This document shows positions 42,993 through 52,362 of a DNA stretch of 64,000 nt, piece by piece (positions within the stretch are counted from its first letter, which is position 1; every line of letters starts with the position of its first letter). Location: assembly GCF_037055275.1 (NCBI RefSeq), contig NZ_CP146343.1:4312501-4376500 (forward strand), read 5' to 3'. The position numbers and the translations under genes were made by a program. Below the pieces are notes generated by a model. That model did not search any database. It saw only the letters and a list, made by a program, of their open reading frames with translations, and had not been told where the DNA came from. The stretch is from Pseudomonas sp. ML2-2023-3 (lineage in GTDB: Bacteria; Pseudomonadota; Gammaproteobacteria; Pseudomonadales; Pseudomonadaceae).

Positions 42993-45900
42993 TCAAGCGT
43001 CCACCGCACTCCATTGCTTGCCCAGGCGCTTGTCCGAAATCGGCACCTTGGTACCCAGTTGCTGGCCGAACAACGACACGCGGTATTCCTCCAGCCACCA
43101 GCGGTACAACTCAAGCTGCGGGTCGCGCTTGCCTTCCTGGGCGTGCTTGGTGGCACGCGCTTGATACTGCGCCCAAAGCCCGCTCAGCTCACCGCTCCAG
43201 ACCCGGTCTTTTTGAACCTGCCCCGGCAGTTTCTCAAGACGCATTTCTATCGCCTTGAGGTAACGCGGCAGCTCCTTGAGCCATATGGCCGGGGTTTCGC
43301 GGACAAAACCTGGATACACCAGATGACTCAACTGCTGCTTGATGTCATTCAGGGCAACCGCCTGGGCCAGATCGATCTTGCCTTTGAAGCGTTTTTGCAG
43401 ACCGTGCCAGAGCTTGAGAATATCCAGCGTCAGCCTGGCCAGCTTTTCGGCATGCTCGGTCCAGGCTCCGCGCTTGCGCTCGGCCAGTGAGGCCAGCCCG
43501 GCACCATCACGAGGCAATACCGCTTCGCCTTCAAGGATGCAGCTGTCGAGGCTTGCCAGCAGAATGTCTTCGACCAGACTTTCGACCCGGCCAAGCTCAC
43601 GGTACAACAAGCCCAGTTCGGTCAGCCCCGGCAGCTTGCCGCGCAAGAACTTCGCGGGCTCCGCCAGTTGTTGCATCAACAAGCGCTGCAAGGCTCGGCG
43701 ATGCTGGTATTCAGCCTCGGCCGGAGTCGAGAAACGCCCCTCCTTGACCGTATTGCCCTCTTCCACCAACGCCGGGTAAACCGTCATCGACAGGCCCGCG
43801 ATCTTTTGCTGGGTCTTCTCGGCAACCGGGGCGAACACCTTGGCCTCCACCGGCTGCTGATTTTTCGCCGTTTGCGGTACGGCCAGTGCCGCCTGGCTGG
43901 CCTGGGCGAAACGCGCCGTCAACTCGGCCAGATCACGTCCCTCACCCAGGAACTTGCCATCAGCGTCGACCACCTCGATGTTCATCTTCAGATGATTTTC
44001 GACCTGCTGCGCGGCCTCTGCCCACGCCTCGTCACTTACCCGTGCACCGGTCATGCGCAGCAGTTCGCGGCCCAGGGTCTGTGGCAGTGAACCTTGGGCA
44101 AACTCCATGCGCTCCAATGCCGCCTTGATGAAGTCAGGCACCGGTACAAAGTTTTTGCGCAACGCCTTGGGCAAACTGCGCACCAGAGCGATGCACTTGG
44201 CTTCGATCATGCCGGGCACCAGCCATTCCAGCCGCTCAGGCGGCAATACCGGCAGCAACGGCGCAGGCACCTTGACCGTCACACCATCACGGGGGTGGTT
44301 GGGTTCAAAGTGATAACTCAGCTCAAGGGTCAGATCACCCAAGTGCAGCGTGTCCGGGTAATGCCGGGCGGTGATTTCGGTGGCTTCACGGGCCAGCACG
44401 TCTTCTTCGCGCATGATCAACAGCTGCGGGTCTTTCTGGCTGTTGACCCGGTACCAGCTGTCAAAGGTCGCGGTCTGATGAATCTCGGCGGGCAGGCGGG
44501 CGTCATAGAACGCATACAGGGTTTCTTCGTCGGCCAGGATGTCCCGGCGCCGGGCCTTGGCTTCCAGCTCGTCGAGCTGCTCCAGCAGCTGCGCATTGGC
44601 GGTCAGGCACTTGGCACGGGACTGAATCTCGCCACGCACCAGCCCTTCACGGATAAACAACTCACGGGACAGTACCGGGTCAATCGGCCCGTAGTGCACG
44701 GCACGGCGACCGACCACGATCAGGCCGAACAAGGTGATTTGCTCGTAAGCCACCACTTGCCCGCGCTTCTTCTCCCAATGGGGTTCGAAATAGTTCTTTT
44801 TGATCAAATGCCCGGCCAGCGGTTCGATCCAGTCCGGCTCGATCTTGGCCACCATGCGCGCATACAGCTTGGTGGTCTCTACCAGTTCGGCGGTCATCAA
44901 CCACTGCGGGCGCTTTTTGCCCAGACCCGACGAGGGATGAATCCAGAACCGGCGCTGACGCGCGCCCAGGTAATCGCCGTCTTCGGTTTTTTGACCGATC
45001 TGGCTCAGCAAACCGGACAGCACCGCCTTGTGCAATTTCGGGTAATCGGCGGGCTCTTGATTGACCGTGAGCTGCATATCGCGACAGATCAGGCTCAATT
45101 GCCGATGGGAATCACGCCACTCGCGCAACCGCAGGTAGTTGAGGAAGTTTTTGCGGCACCAGTTACGCAACGGGCTGGCCGTCAACGCCTGGCGCTGCTC
45201 TTCAAAGCCGCGCCATACGTTGATCAGACCGGCGAAGTCAGAGTCGACATCTTTCCATTGAGCGTGGGCCTGATCCGCCGCTTGTTGACGCTCCGGCGGT
45301 CGCTCACGCGGGTCTTGCACCGACATCGCACTGGCGACAATCAATACTTCCTGCAAGCTGCCGAGCTTGGCGGCTTCGAGCAACATACGGCCCATGCGCG
45401 GGTCCACCGGCAAACGTGCCAACTGGCGCCCCAGCGGCGTGAGCTGATTCTCGCGGTTAACCGCCGACAACTCTTGCAGCAGGTTGAAACCGTCGGTGAT
45501 CGCCTTGCCATCCGGCGGCTCAATAAACGGAAATGCGGTAATTTCGCCCAGACGCAGGTGCAGCATCTGCAGGATTACTGCCGCAAGGTTGGTACGCAAA
45601 ATCTCGGGATCGGTAAACTCCGGGCGGCCGTTAAAGTCTTCTTCGGCATACAGCCGCACACAGATACCCGGTTCGACCCGGCCGCAACGCCCCTTGCGCT
45701 GGTTGGCGCTGGCCTGGGAAATCGCCTCGATCGGCAGACGCTGTACCTTGGCCCGGTAGCTGTAACGACTGATACGGGCCGTACCACTGTCGATCACATA
45801 GCGAATGCCCGGAACCGTGAGCGAAGTCTCCGCCACGTTGGTCGCCAGTACCACACGACGGCCCGGGTGCGACTGGAAAATCCGCTGCTGTTCGGCAGGC

Positions 45901-46904
45901 GACAGCCGCGCGTACAACGGCAAAATTTCAGTGTGCTTGAGCTGCGCCTTGCGCAACATGTCGGCGGCATCGCGAATTTCGCGTTCACCGGGCAAAAACA
46001 CCAGCACGTCGCCAGGGCTTTTGCGCTCACTGCGCTCGAAGGCCGCAATTTCGTCCAGCGTGGCAATGATGGCCTGATCGACACTCAGGTCTTCTTCGAC
46101 ATTGTTGCCCTCTTCGTCCTGCTCGGAGGTCAACGGGCGATACCAGGTCTCGACCGGGAAGGTACGGCCCGACACCTCGACAATTGGCGCGTCATTGAAG
46201 TGCTTGGAGAAGCGCTCCAGATCGATGGTCGCCGACGTGATGATGACTTTCAGGTCCGGACGGCGCGGCAGCAGAATCTTCAGATAACCCAGCAGGAAAT
46301 CGATGTTCAGACTGCGTTCGTGAGCTTCATCGACGATGATCGTGTCATAGCGCTCGAGATAGCGGTCGTGCTGGGTTTCGGCCAGCAGGATGCCATCGGT
46401 CATCAACTTGACCAGGGTATTGGAATCGCTCTGATCTTCAAACCGCACCTGATAGCCGACCAATGCGCCCAGTGGCGTGCCCAGCTCTTCGGCTACCCGG
46501 CTGGCAACGCTGCGCGCAGCGATCCGGCGCGGCTGAGTGTGGCCAATCAGACCGTGTTGTCCACGGCCGATTTCAAGGCAGATTTTCGGCAATTGGGTGG
46601 TTTTGCCCGAGCCGGTCTCACCCGCCAGAATCAACACCTGATGCTTGAGCAGCGCCGCCTTGATCTCATCGCGCTTGGCGGCAATCGGCAGATTTTCGTC
46701 ATAGCGAATCAACGGCACACTGGCCGCCCGTGCTGTCACCTGCGCACAGGATGCCTGGACCCGCTCGGCCCAGACGGCCAGCTTGGCCTCGTCAGGCTTT
46801 TTGCGCAGCTCATGCAGTTGCCGACGCAGCTTGTGGCGATCGGCGATCATGGCTTGATCAAGGTTTTTCAACAGTTGGTCGATAGCAGGCGATTCGTCAG
46901 TCAT
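42993..46904 (-). CDS. hrpA: ATP-dependent RNA helicase HrpA
   Basis: A 1303-residue DEAH-box helicase. Motif I is LILAGETGSGKTTQLP (near residue 90), II DEAHERSLN, III SAT, VI QRKGRCGRVEPG, followed by HA2 and OB domains and the HrpA-specific C-terminal DUF3418 half. It acts in mRNA processing in E. coli and in resolving stalled translation. ATG at 46904 (MTDESPAIDQLLKNLDQ) is chosen over an upstream start at 47006 that has no similarity. A REP hairpin follows. Confidence 0.95.
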   Translation of the reverse strand: MTDESPAIDQLLKNLDQAMIADRHKLRRQLHELRKKPDEAKLAVWAERVQASCAQVTARAASVPLIRYDENLPIAAKRDEIKAALLKHQVLILAGETGSGKTTQLPKICLEIGRGQHGLIGHTQPRRIAARSVASRVAEELGTPLGALVGYQVRFEDQSDSNTLVKLMTDGILLAETQHDRYLERYDTIIVDEAHERSLNIDFLLGYLKILLPRRPDLKVIITSATIDLERFSKHFNDAPIVEVSGRTFPVETWYRPLTSEQDEEGNNVEEDLSVDQAIIATLDEIAAFERSERKSPGDVLVFLPGEREIRDAADMLRKAQLKHTEILPLYARLSPAEQQRIFQSHPGRRVVLATNVAETSLTVPGIRYVIDSGTARISRYSYRAKVQRLPIEAISQASANQRKGRCGRVEPGICVRLYAEEDFNGRPEFTDPEILRTNLAAVILQMLHLRLGEITAFPFIEPPDGKAITDGFNLLQELSAVNRENQLTPLGRQLARLPVDPRMGRMLLEAAKLGSLQEVLIVASAMSVQDPRERPPERQQAADQAHAQWKDVDSDFAGLINVWRGFEEQRQALTASPLRNWCRKNFLNYLRLREWRDSHRQLSLICRDMQLTVNQEPADYPKLHKAVLSGLLSQIGQKTEDGDYLGARQRRFWIHPSSGLGKKRPQWLMTAELVETTKLYARMVAKIEPDWIEPLAGHLIKKNYFEPHWEKKRGQVVAYEQITLFGLIVVGRRAVHYGPIDPVLSRELFIREGLVRGEIQSRAKCLTANAQLLEQLDELEAKARRRDILADEETLYAFYDARLPAEIHQTATFDSWYRVNSQKDPQLLIMREEDVLAREATEITARHYPDTLHLGDLTLELSYHFEPNHPRDGVTVKVPAPLLPVLPPERLEWLVPGMIEAKCIALVRSLPKALRKNFVPVPDFIKAALERMEFAQGSLPQTLGRELLRMTGARVSDEAWAEAAQQVENHLKMNIEVVDADGKFLGEGRDLAELTARFAQASQAALAVPQTAKNQQPVEAKVFAPVAEKTQQKIAGLSMTVYPALVEEGNTVKEGRFSTPAEAEYQHRRALQRLLMQQLAEPAKFLRGKLPGLTELGLLYRELGRVESLVEDILLASLDSCILEGEAVLPRDGAGLASLAERKRGAWTEHAEKLARLTLDILKLWHGLQKRFKGKIDLAQAVALNDIKQQLSHLVYPGFVRETPAIWLKELPRYLKAIEMRLEKLPGQVQKDRVWSGELSGLWAQYQARATKHAQEGKRDPQLELYRWWLEEYRVSLFGQQLGTKVPISDKRLGKQWSAVDA

Positions 46905-47046
46905 CAGGTGCGCAAAATCTTCGTAAATGCAGGGGGCGGATTGTCGCAGATTTAGGCGCTCATGCACGAATCTGTAGGAATTAGCGCGTTGTCTTGTCCG
47001 CTGCATCCCCTACACTGCCTGCCTTGAAACCTGTAAGGAAAATCCC

Positions 47047-47940
47047 GTGAGACTTGTCGATTTGGTGCGCATGCTGTCGTTAGCAGGCATTTGGGGGGCC
47101 AGCTTTCTGTTTATGCGGATCATCGCACCAGTGCTTGGGACCATTCCTACTGCATTCTTCCGGGTATCCATCGCCGCTACGGGCCTGGTGGTGATCTTGG
47201 CGCTGATGCGCGTGCGCTGGGATTTCGGCGGCAAGCTCAAGGTCATTTTGATTCTGGGGGTCATCAACTCCGGCGTTCCGGCCACACTGTATTCGGTGGC
47301 GGCCCAGGTATTGCCTGCCGGTTACTCATCCATTTTCAACGCCACCACCCCGTTGATGGGCGTGTTGATTGGCGGTCTGTTTTTCAGCGAAAAACTGACC
47401 CTGACCAAAATGGCCGGGGTGTTTCTGGGATTACTCGGTGTAGGGATCTTGACCCGGGCCGGGCCGGTTGCTTTCAATCTGGACTTGCTGATGGGCGCCC
47501 TCGCCTGCCTGCTGGCCACCACCTTTTATGGCTTTGCCGGCTTTCTGGCCCGCCGCTGGCTGGACCAGCAAGGCGGTCTTGACCCACGGCTTTCGGCCTT
47601 GGGCAGCATGCTTGGGGCAACCCTGTTCCTGTTGCCTCTGTTTGGCCTGAGTGTGATTAATCAGCCACCCGTGAGCTGGGGTGGAATGAGTGTGTGGTTA
47701 TCGTTGCTGGGACTGGGGCTGGTGTGCACGGCATTTGCCTACATCCTGTACTTCCGCTTACTGACAAGCATTGGACCGGTCAAATCCATGACCGTAACGT
47801 TCATGATCCCGCCGTTTGGCGTGCTGTGGGGCGCGCTGTTTCTGGGTGAGCCGCTGTCAATGGCGCACCTGTATGGCGGGCTGCTGATCGCCGTGGCGCT
47901 GTGGCTGGTGCTCAAGCCCGGAGCGTTGGCCAAAACCTGA
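47047..47940 (+). CDS. EamA/DMT family transporter
   Basis: A 297-residue ten-helix EamA protein with GIWGASFLFMRIIAPVLG in the first repeat and ITVTFMIPPFGVLWGALFLGEPL-like MTVTFMIPPFGVLWGALFLG in the second. GTG start at 47047 (RLVDLVRMLSLAG follows). The substrate is unknown. It converges on another EamA gene across a 46-bp gap that holds a perfect hairpin. Confidence 0.87.
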   Translation: MRLVDLVRMLSLAGIWGASFLFMRIIAPVLGTIPTAFFRVSIAATGLVVILALMRVRWDFGGKLKVILILGVINSGVPATLYSVAAQVLPAGYSSIFNATTPLMGVLIGGLFFSEKLTLTKMAGVFLGLLGVGILTRAGPVAFNLDLLMGALACLLATTFYGFAGFLARRWLDQQGGLDPRLSALGSMLGATLFLLPLFGLSVINQPPVSWGGMSVWLSLLGLGLVCTAFAYILYFRLLTSIGPVKSMTVTFMIPPFGVLWGALFLGEPLSMAHLYGGLLIAVALWLVLKPGALAKT

Positions 47941-47943
47941 ATC

Positions 47944-47968
47944 TGTAGCCGCTGCCGCAGCGGCTACA
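47944..47968. repeat. Hairpin repeat, GTAGCCGCTG family
   Basis: TGTAGCCGCTG-CCG-CAGCGGCTACA, an 11-bp perfect stem with a 3-base loop between two convergent EamA genes. Likely a bidirectional stop or mRNA 3' stabiliser. Confidence 0.8.
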
Positions 47969-47986
47969 CAAACACAAGCAGTATCC

Positions 47987-48850
47987 TCAGGTGGTCTTAC
48001 GGAACACAAACATCAACCCGATGATAATCATGGCCATCCCGAGCACACTCAACGCTGCCAGCTTGTTGCCGAAAATCAGGTAGTCCATGAACGCAGTCAC
48101 GGCGGGCACCAGATAGAACAGGCTGGTGACGTTGACCAGGTTGCCTCGGGCAATCATCCGGTACAGCAGCAAGGTTGCCATCACCGAAACCACCAGCCCC
48201 ATCCACAAAACCGGCACCACAAAGCCCGCGCCGTGCTCGAAGTGAAATGGCTGGAACGGCACACACACCGCGCACACCAGCAGACCTGCAAGGTATTGCA
48301 ACGGCAGTGTGCCGAGAGGATTCCGGGTGATGCGTTTTTGCATCAAGGTCCCTGCCGTCATGCTGGCAAGGGCCAACAGGGCAAACAACATCCCGGCCCA
48401 CGACAAACCCGCCAGACCGATGTTCTGGTACACCACCAGAACCAGCCCGGCCAGCCCCAGCAGCAACCCGAGGGAACGGCTCAAGGAGTGTTTACGCTCC
48501 ATGATCACGGCAGTGAGAATCGGCTGCACACCCATCACCGTGGCCATGACGCCGGGCGTCACTTTCAGCTCCAGTGCCAACAGATAAAAAATCTGATACG
48601 CCGCCAGCAACACCACACCCGTTGCCATCGCATAACTGATCGCCCTGGCGCCACGGGGCATCTGAAACTTCATCAACGGGATGATCAGCACCAAAGCCAT
48701 CAAGGCAATAGCAAAACGGATCAACAAAAAGGCAAACGGCGAGGCGTGAGCCAGCCCCCATTTGGAGAAAATCGCACCGCTGCTCCACAGCAGTACAAAC
48801 AGGCACGTGGAAGCAGCCGCCAGCGCGGACTCTTTAGTCATATAAAACAT
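47987..48850 (-). CDS. EamA/DMT family transporter
   Basis: A 287-residue transporter with ten helices: FVLLWSSGAIFSKWGLAHAS in repeat one and VTSLFYLVPAVTAFMDYLIFGN in repeat two. The substrate is unknown. ATG at 48850 has CAGG nine bases upstream; ATG at 48841 (MTKESALAAAS) is the alternative. It is not closely similar to its convergent EamA neighbour, so a recent duplication is unlikely. Confidence 0.87.
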   Translation of the reverse strand: MFYMTKESALAAASTCLFVLLWSSGAIFSKWGLAHASPFAFLLIRFAIALMALVLIIPLMKFQMPRGARAISYAMATGVVLLAAYQIFYLLALELKVTPGVMATVMGVQPILTAVIMERKHSLSRSLGLLLGLAGLVLVVYQNIGLAGLSWAGMLFALLALASMTAGTLMQKRITRNPLGTLPLQYLAGLLVCAVCVPFQPFHFEHGAGFVVPVLWMGLVVSVMATLLLYRMIARGNLVNVTSLFYLVPAVTAFMDYLIFGNKLAALSVLGMAMIIIGLMFVFRKTT

Positions 48851-49240
48851 GGATAACACCTGTCATCAGGCAAAAAAGCCGACTCAGCCGAAACTGAAGT
48901 TCAATGGTTTTTTAGACGGGTACGGGCAGCCGAGCGATCAGCTCAGCCCGCAACAACACCCGGTGGCGATACGACGACGTACACCACAGTGCGACTGACA
49001 GGAGGTGGGTAGTGACTGATCTGCGCAGGCTGCTGGTTTGCACACGGCACGACGCCAGCAGTGACTGCTGAAACGACAACGCTATGTGGAAAGGAAACCG
49101 GCATGGGCTGATCTTTTTGAAGAGAGGATATCGAGCGTCGACTATAACCAGCGCCCGACATTAAATGCAACGACTCAACTGATTAAGAATGGGCGAGAGT
49201 CGAGTAAAACGAAGAGCTACACATTCGCTCAGACAGCTCT
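48851..49240. other. Intergenic region of about 390 bp
   Basis: No convincing gene. A 53-codon minus-strand frame (49104-48943, MPVSFPHSVVVSAVTAGVVP) lacks a Shine-Dalgarno sequence and recognisable similarity. No repeat, RNA or terminator stands out. The region must hold promoters for the EamA gene (left) and the GNAT-like gene (right). Confidence 0.5.
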
Positions 49241-49969
49241 ATGCCAAAACCCAGAACCCGGCTCAAGCACCAGCTTTTTAAATCACAGGCCAGGACAGCA
49301 GCTTGCTCAATACTGGCCAACGCACTGCCAACACAGTCCGGTGAAGCCATAGTGTTCAGACCCATCGACGCCCTGGCACTTGACGCATTCAATGGGTGGG
49401 GGGATGGCGTTCACTTTTCATGGGAAGAAGTACCCCTCTGGAAGGCCAGGGAACCCTGGTCATTCGACTTATCCATCTGGTGCGGCTCAGAGCTTTGCGG
49501 ACTGTGTTTCGCCAACCCCAACCAGAGCCGGTTGCGAACCAAAATTATCCGACTGGAAGGCAACCCCGACATCCGACATCCGCTGAAAAATCGCGTAGCT
49601 GCGGTGGCAATGCTTGCCGTGGAGCACTATGCGCAAAAGGTGGGAAGTCGGTGGCTGGAAATTCAAGAACCGGCCCAGGAAGCCATGAAGGTCTATCAGG
49701 AACTGGGGTTTAAATTTGATGCATTCGGACGGCTTGTTATAGACCTGAAGAAGGTCGAGCATCATTTGCGCTGTACAATAAACAACCAAAATGGTGGCGA
49801 TATGCCGGTCACGACCCCAACACCCGCCTCACCAAAGACCAAGCCCCACAGTGAGAGTAAACCCCGAGGTGCGACCACTTCAGCCACTCAGCAGCGTTTT
49901 TTACGCGTTGCAGTCAATGGCAGCAAAGCAGATGAACCTTCAGGTGTTTTAGCAGGCAGCCCGCTTTAA
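49241..49969 (+). CDS. GNAT-like protein with a disordered C-terminal tail
   Basis: A 242-residue protein. Residues about 75-170 look like an acetyltransferase: LSIWCGSELCGLCFANPNQS (beta strands), AMLAVEHYAQKVGSRWLEIQ, and AMKVYQELGFKFDAFGRLVIDL, the usual closing YxxLGF. The classical acetyl-CoA loop QxxGxG/A is replaced by HPLKNRVAAVAM. From residue 185 the chain is rich in Thr, Ser, Pro and Lys and looks disordered. Base composition is lower in GC than the neighbours. The gene stands alone with its own terminator and may be horizontally acquired. Substrate is unknown. Confidence 0.7.
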   Translation: MPKPRTRLKHQLFKSQARTAACSILANALPTQSGEAIVFRPIDALALDAFNGWGDGVHFSWEEVPLWKAREPWSFDLSIWCGSELCGLCFANPNQSRLRTKIIRLEGNPDIRHPLKNRVAAVAMLAVEHYAQKVGSRWLEIQEPAQEAMKVYQELGFKFDAFGRLVIDLKKVEHHLRCTINNQNGGDMPVTTPTPASPKTKPHSESKPRGATTSATQQRFLRVAVNGSKADEPSGVLAGSPL

Positions 49970-49981
49970 TAATCCAAAAAA

Positions 49982-50007
49982 AACCGCTCACTCATGAGCG
50001 GTTCTTT
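49982..50007 (+). terminator. Terminator between the GNAT-like gene and lpxO
   Basis: AACCGCTCA-CTCA-TGAGCGGTT with CTTTT after it and an A-run before it, so it can also serve the convergent lpxO transcript. Confidence 0.9.
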
Positions 50008-50019
50008 TATGTTGTGAAA

Positions 50020-50958
50020 TCAGCCAAACAACCAACGCCACAGCAGTACCAGCACCAGCACTGCCAATATCGGGCGGGCTATGCGATACAACTTGGGATT
50101 GCGGCGCTTCCATTGCTTGACCACGCCGCTGAAGCGATCGCTGAAGGTTTTGCTCCAGGCGTACGCCTTGTTGATGCCGCCTACGCGCTCATCATCGAGG
50201 TTCTGCGGCGCAGTGGCTTTACCCAGTTGCGCGCTGACCCAGCGGTTGATACGGGTCATGAAGGGACTGGTAAGCGGGCGTTCGATATCGCAAAACAGGA
50301 TGACGCGAGTCATGTCGGTCTCATTCTTGACCCAATGCACGTAGGTCTCGTCGAACATCACGTCTTCACCATCACGCCACGCGTATTCCTCACCATCTAC
50401 GAAGATACGGCAGGCATCGGAGTTGGGGGTCGACAGCCCCAGGTGATATCGCAGCGATCCGGCAAACGGATCACGGTGCGGGTTGAGGTGGCTACCGCCC
50501 GGCAGCAAGGCAAACATCGCGCCTTTAACATTGGGGATGCTGTTGACCAGCTCAACGGTTTTCGGGCACAGCAACTCGGCCGATGGCAACGCCTTGTCGT
50601 ACCACTTGAGGTAAAAACGCTTCCAGCCTTTTTTGAAAAACGAGCCAAAGCCGGCGTCGTTATTTTTTTCTGCGGCGCGAATGTAGCCCTCGTCGAACAG
50701 GTGCATGGCTTCTTCGCGGATCGCTTGCCAGTTGTCCTTGAGGACATCCAGCTCAGGGAACTTGCTGCGGTCCAGGTACGGTTTGGACGGTACGCCGGAG
50801 AACAAGTACATCAGGGCGTTGTAGGGCGCAAAGAACGCTGAGTGATTGACGAACTGGCGTAACACCGGCAGCCGTGCCTTACCGCGAAAATGCACGTAAA
50901 GGATGCTGCCGACAAACAGCAGTATGAGCCCTGCCTTGATGGCGAAGGATAAGGTCAT
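50020..50958 (-). CDS. lpxO: Lipid A hydroxylase LpxO (aspartyl/asparaginyl beta-hydroxylase family)
   Basis: A 312-residue membrane-anchored dioxygenase. Hydrophobic segments at 5-22 and 290-310 flank the catalytic domain. Fe(II) ligands: HLNPHRDPFAGSLRYHLGL (HxD) and the distal His in YVHWVKNETDMTRVIL, with the Arg for 2-oxoglutarate in that segment. LpxO hydroxylates the secondary acyl chain of lipid A, changing outer-membrane properties. The length and terminal helices fit LpxO better than soluble relatives. Confidence 0.88.
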   Translation of the reverse strand: MTLSFAIKAGLILLFVGSILYVHFRGKARLPVLRQFVNHSAFFAPYNALMYLFSGVPSKPYLDRSKFPELDVLKDNWQAIREEAMHLFDEGYIRAAEKNNDAGFGSFFKKGWKRFYLKWYDKALPSAELLCPKTVELVNSIPNVKGAMFALLPGGSHLNPHRDPFAGSLRYHLGLSTPNSDACRIFVDGEEYAWRDGEDVMFDETYVHWVKNETDMTRVILFCDIERPLTSPFMTRINRWVSAQLGKATAPQNLDDERVGGINKAYAWSKTFSDRFSGVVKQWKRRNPKLYRIARPILAVLVLVLLWRWLFG

Positions 50959-51139
50959 GCAACAACTCCTCGAAAATACCGTGCGGCACCAATAGCCCGA
51001 CGTGGCAGCCGGCCATGATAAACACTAGCGACGTAGGACAAAACCCATCGAAACCAATATTCGGAGCAATGTACTACGCGAAGGGTAATGATTATGCATG
51101 TTGAGGAGCAAATCGCTTTGACGTGGGTCAGCAACAACC

Positions 51140-51172
51140 GTAGCCGCTGGCGCAGGCTGCGCCGGCGGCTAC
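51140..51172. repeat. Hairpin repeat, GTAGCCGC family
   Basis: GTAGCCGCTGGCGCA-GGC-TGCGCCGGCGGCTAC, a 15-bp stem with one wobble, just downstream of the cysK stop on the minus strand; it may end the cysK transcript. Confidence 0.75.
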
Positions 51173-51182
51173 AGGCCCGTGT

Positions 51183-52157
51183 TTACTGGTGCAGCTCCTG
51201 CTCACTGAACATGTCGCTGAACAGGAAGCTCGACAGGTAGCGCTCACCCGAATCCGGAAGGATCACGACAATGGTCTTGCCTTGCATTTCCGGGGTTTCT
51301 GCCAGGCGCACCGCCACGGCCATCGCAGCCCCGCAGGAGATCCCGCACAAGATGCCTTCTTCCTGCATCAGGCGCAGGGCCATGGCCTTGGATTCGTCAT
51401 CGCTGACCAGCTCGACCTTGTCGACAATCGACAGATCAAGGTTTTTCGGTACGAAACCGGCGCCGATACCCTGGATCTTGTGCGGTGATGGCTTGATTTC
51501 CTCCCCCGCCAGCGCCTGGGTAATCACCGGCGAAGTGATGGGCTCAACTGCCACCGACAAAATCGGCTTGCCCTGGGTGTGCTTGATATAGCGCGAAACC
51601 CCGGTAATCGTACCGCCGGTACCGACGCCAGAAACCAGCACGTCAACGCCGCCATCGGTGTCGTTCCAGATTTCCGGACCCGTGGTTTTTTCATGAATCG
51701 CCGGGTTGGCCGGATTTTCAAACTGCTGCGGCATGAAGTACCGCGCCGGGTCGCTGGCCTGGATTTCTGCGGCCTTGTCGATAGCGCCCTTCATGCCCTT
51801 GGCCGGCTCGGTCAACACCAGCTCGGCCCCCAGCGCCTTTAGCACCTTGCGCCGTTCTATGCTCATCGATGACGGCATGGTCAACGTCAATTTATAACCG
51901 CGCGCTGCTGCGACAAACGCCAGGCCGATCCCCGTGTTCCCCGACGTAGGCTCGATGATGGTCATGCCCGGCTTGAGCACGCCGCGGCTTTCGGCATCCC
52001 AGATCATGTTGGCGCCAATTCGGCATTTGACCGAATAACCGGGGTTACGGCCTTCGATCTTGGCCAGGATTGTCACGCCACGGGGTGCAATGCTGTTGAT
52101 CTGCACTAAAGGCGTGTTGCCGATGGATTGGGCGTTGTCTGCAAAAATGCGGCTCAT
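51183..52157 (-). CDS. cysK: Cysteine synthase A
   Basis: A 324-residue PLP enzyme. The Schiff-base Lys is in [14 protein letters not shown] (near residue 41), with [13 protein letters not shown] and [16 protein letters not shown] as PLP phosphate loops. It makes cysteine from O-acetylserine and sulfide. The C-terminal [15 protein letters not shown] is typical of CysK rather than CysM. ATG at 52157 ([18 protein letters not shown]); an upstream start is unlikely. Divergent from the MoxR gene, as in P. aeruginosa (PA2709 region). Confidence 0.95.
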   Translation of the reverse strand: MSRIFADNAQSIGNTPLVQINSIAPRGVTILAKIEGRNPGYSVKCRIGANMIWDAESRGVLKPGMTIIEPTSGNTGIGLAFVAAARGYKLTLTMPSSMSIERRKVLKALGAELVLTEPAKGMKGAIDKAAEIQASDPARYFMPQQFENPANPAIHEKTTGPEIWNDTDGGVDVLVSGVGTGGTITGVSRYIKHTQGKPILSVAVEPITSPVITQALAGEEIKPSPHKIQGIGAGFVPKNLDLSIVDKVELVSDDESKAMALRLMQEEGILCGISCGAAMAVAVRLAETPEMQGKTIVVILPDSGERYLSSFLFSDMFSEQELHQ

Positions 52158-52238
52158 GGCGGGGTCCTTGTGCACCTTTTGGGAAGATCCCAAGGGTAGG
52201 CCTCACGCCGACATGCGTCCAGTCATGACGTGACGCTT

Positions 52239-52255
52239 CATTCAGAGACTGAATG
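52239..52255. promoter_or_regulatory. Inverted repeat between cysK and moxR
   Basis: CATTCAG-AGA-CTGAATG, a 7-bp perfect inverted repeat in the divergent promoter region, 82 bp before cysK. Possible operator; the regulator is unknown. Confidence 0.4.
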
Positions 52256-52318
52256 GTGCGTCTGCGTTCATGTTCGTCGGGCGGCGCGTTATAGTCGGAC
52301 ATACTTTTAGTTCCCCCG

Positions 52319-52335
52319 CCCTGCCCCATGCAGGG
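52319..52335 (+). repeat. Hairpin in the moxR leader
   Basis: CCCTGC-CCCAT-GCAGGG, a 6-bp perfect stem 27 bp before the moxR-type ATG. No T-run; role unknown. Confidence 0.35.
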
Positions 52336-52362
52336 CCCGGGTCATGGTTTGAGGAATAACAG

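Noticed and set aside
44094..46955. A 953-codon open frame on the plus strand
   Set aside because: It is antisense to hrpA throughout; the long frame follows from codon bias in a GC-rich gene, and the product (Gln/His/Gly/Leu-rich) has no recognisable domain or ribosome site.
48943..49104. A 53-codon minus-strand frame, MPVSFPHSVVVSAVTAGVVP onward
   Set aside because: No Shine-Dalgarno sequence, no similarity recognised, and no terminator. It could be real, but the evidence is too thin.
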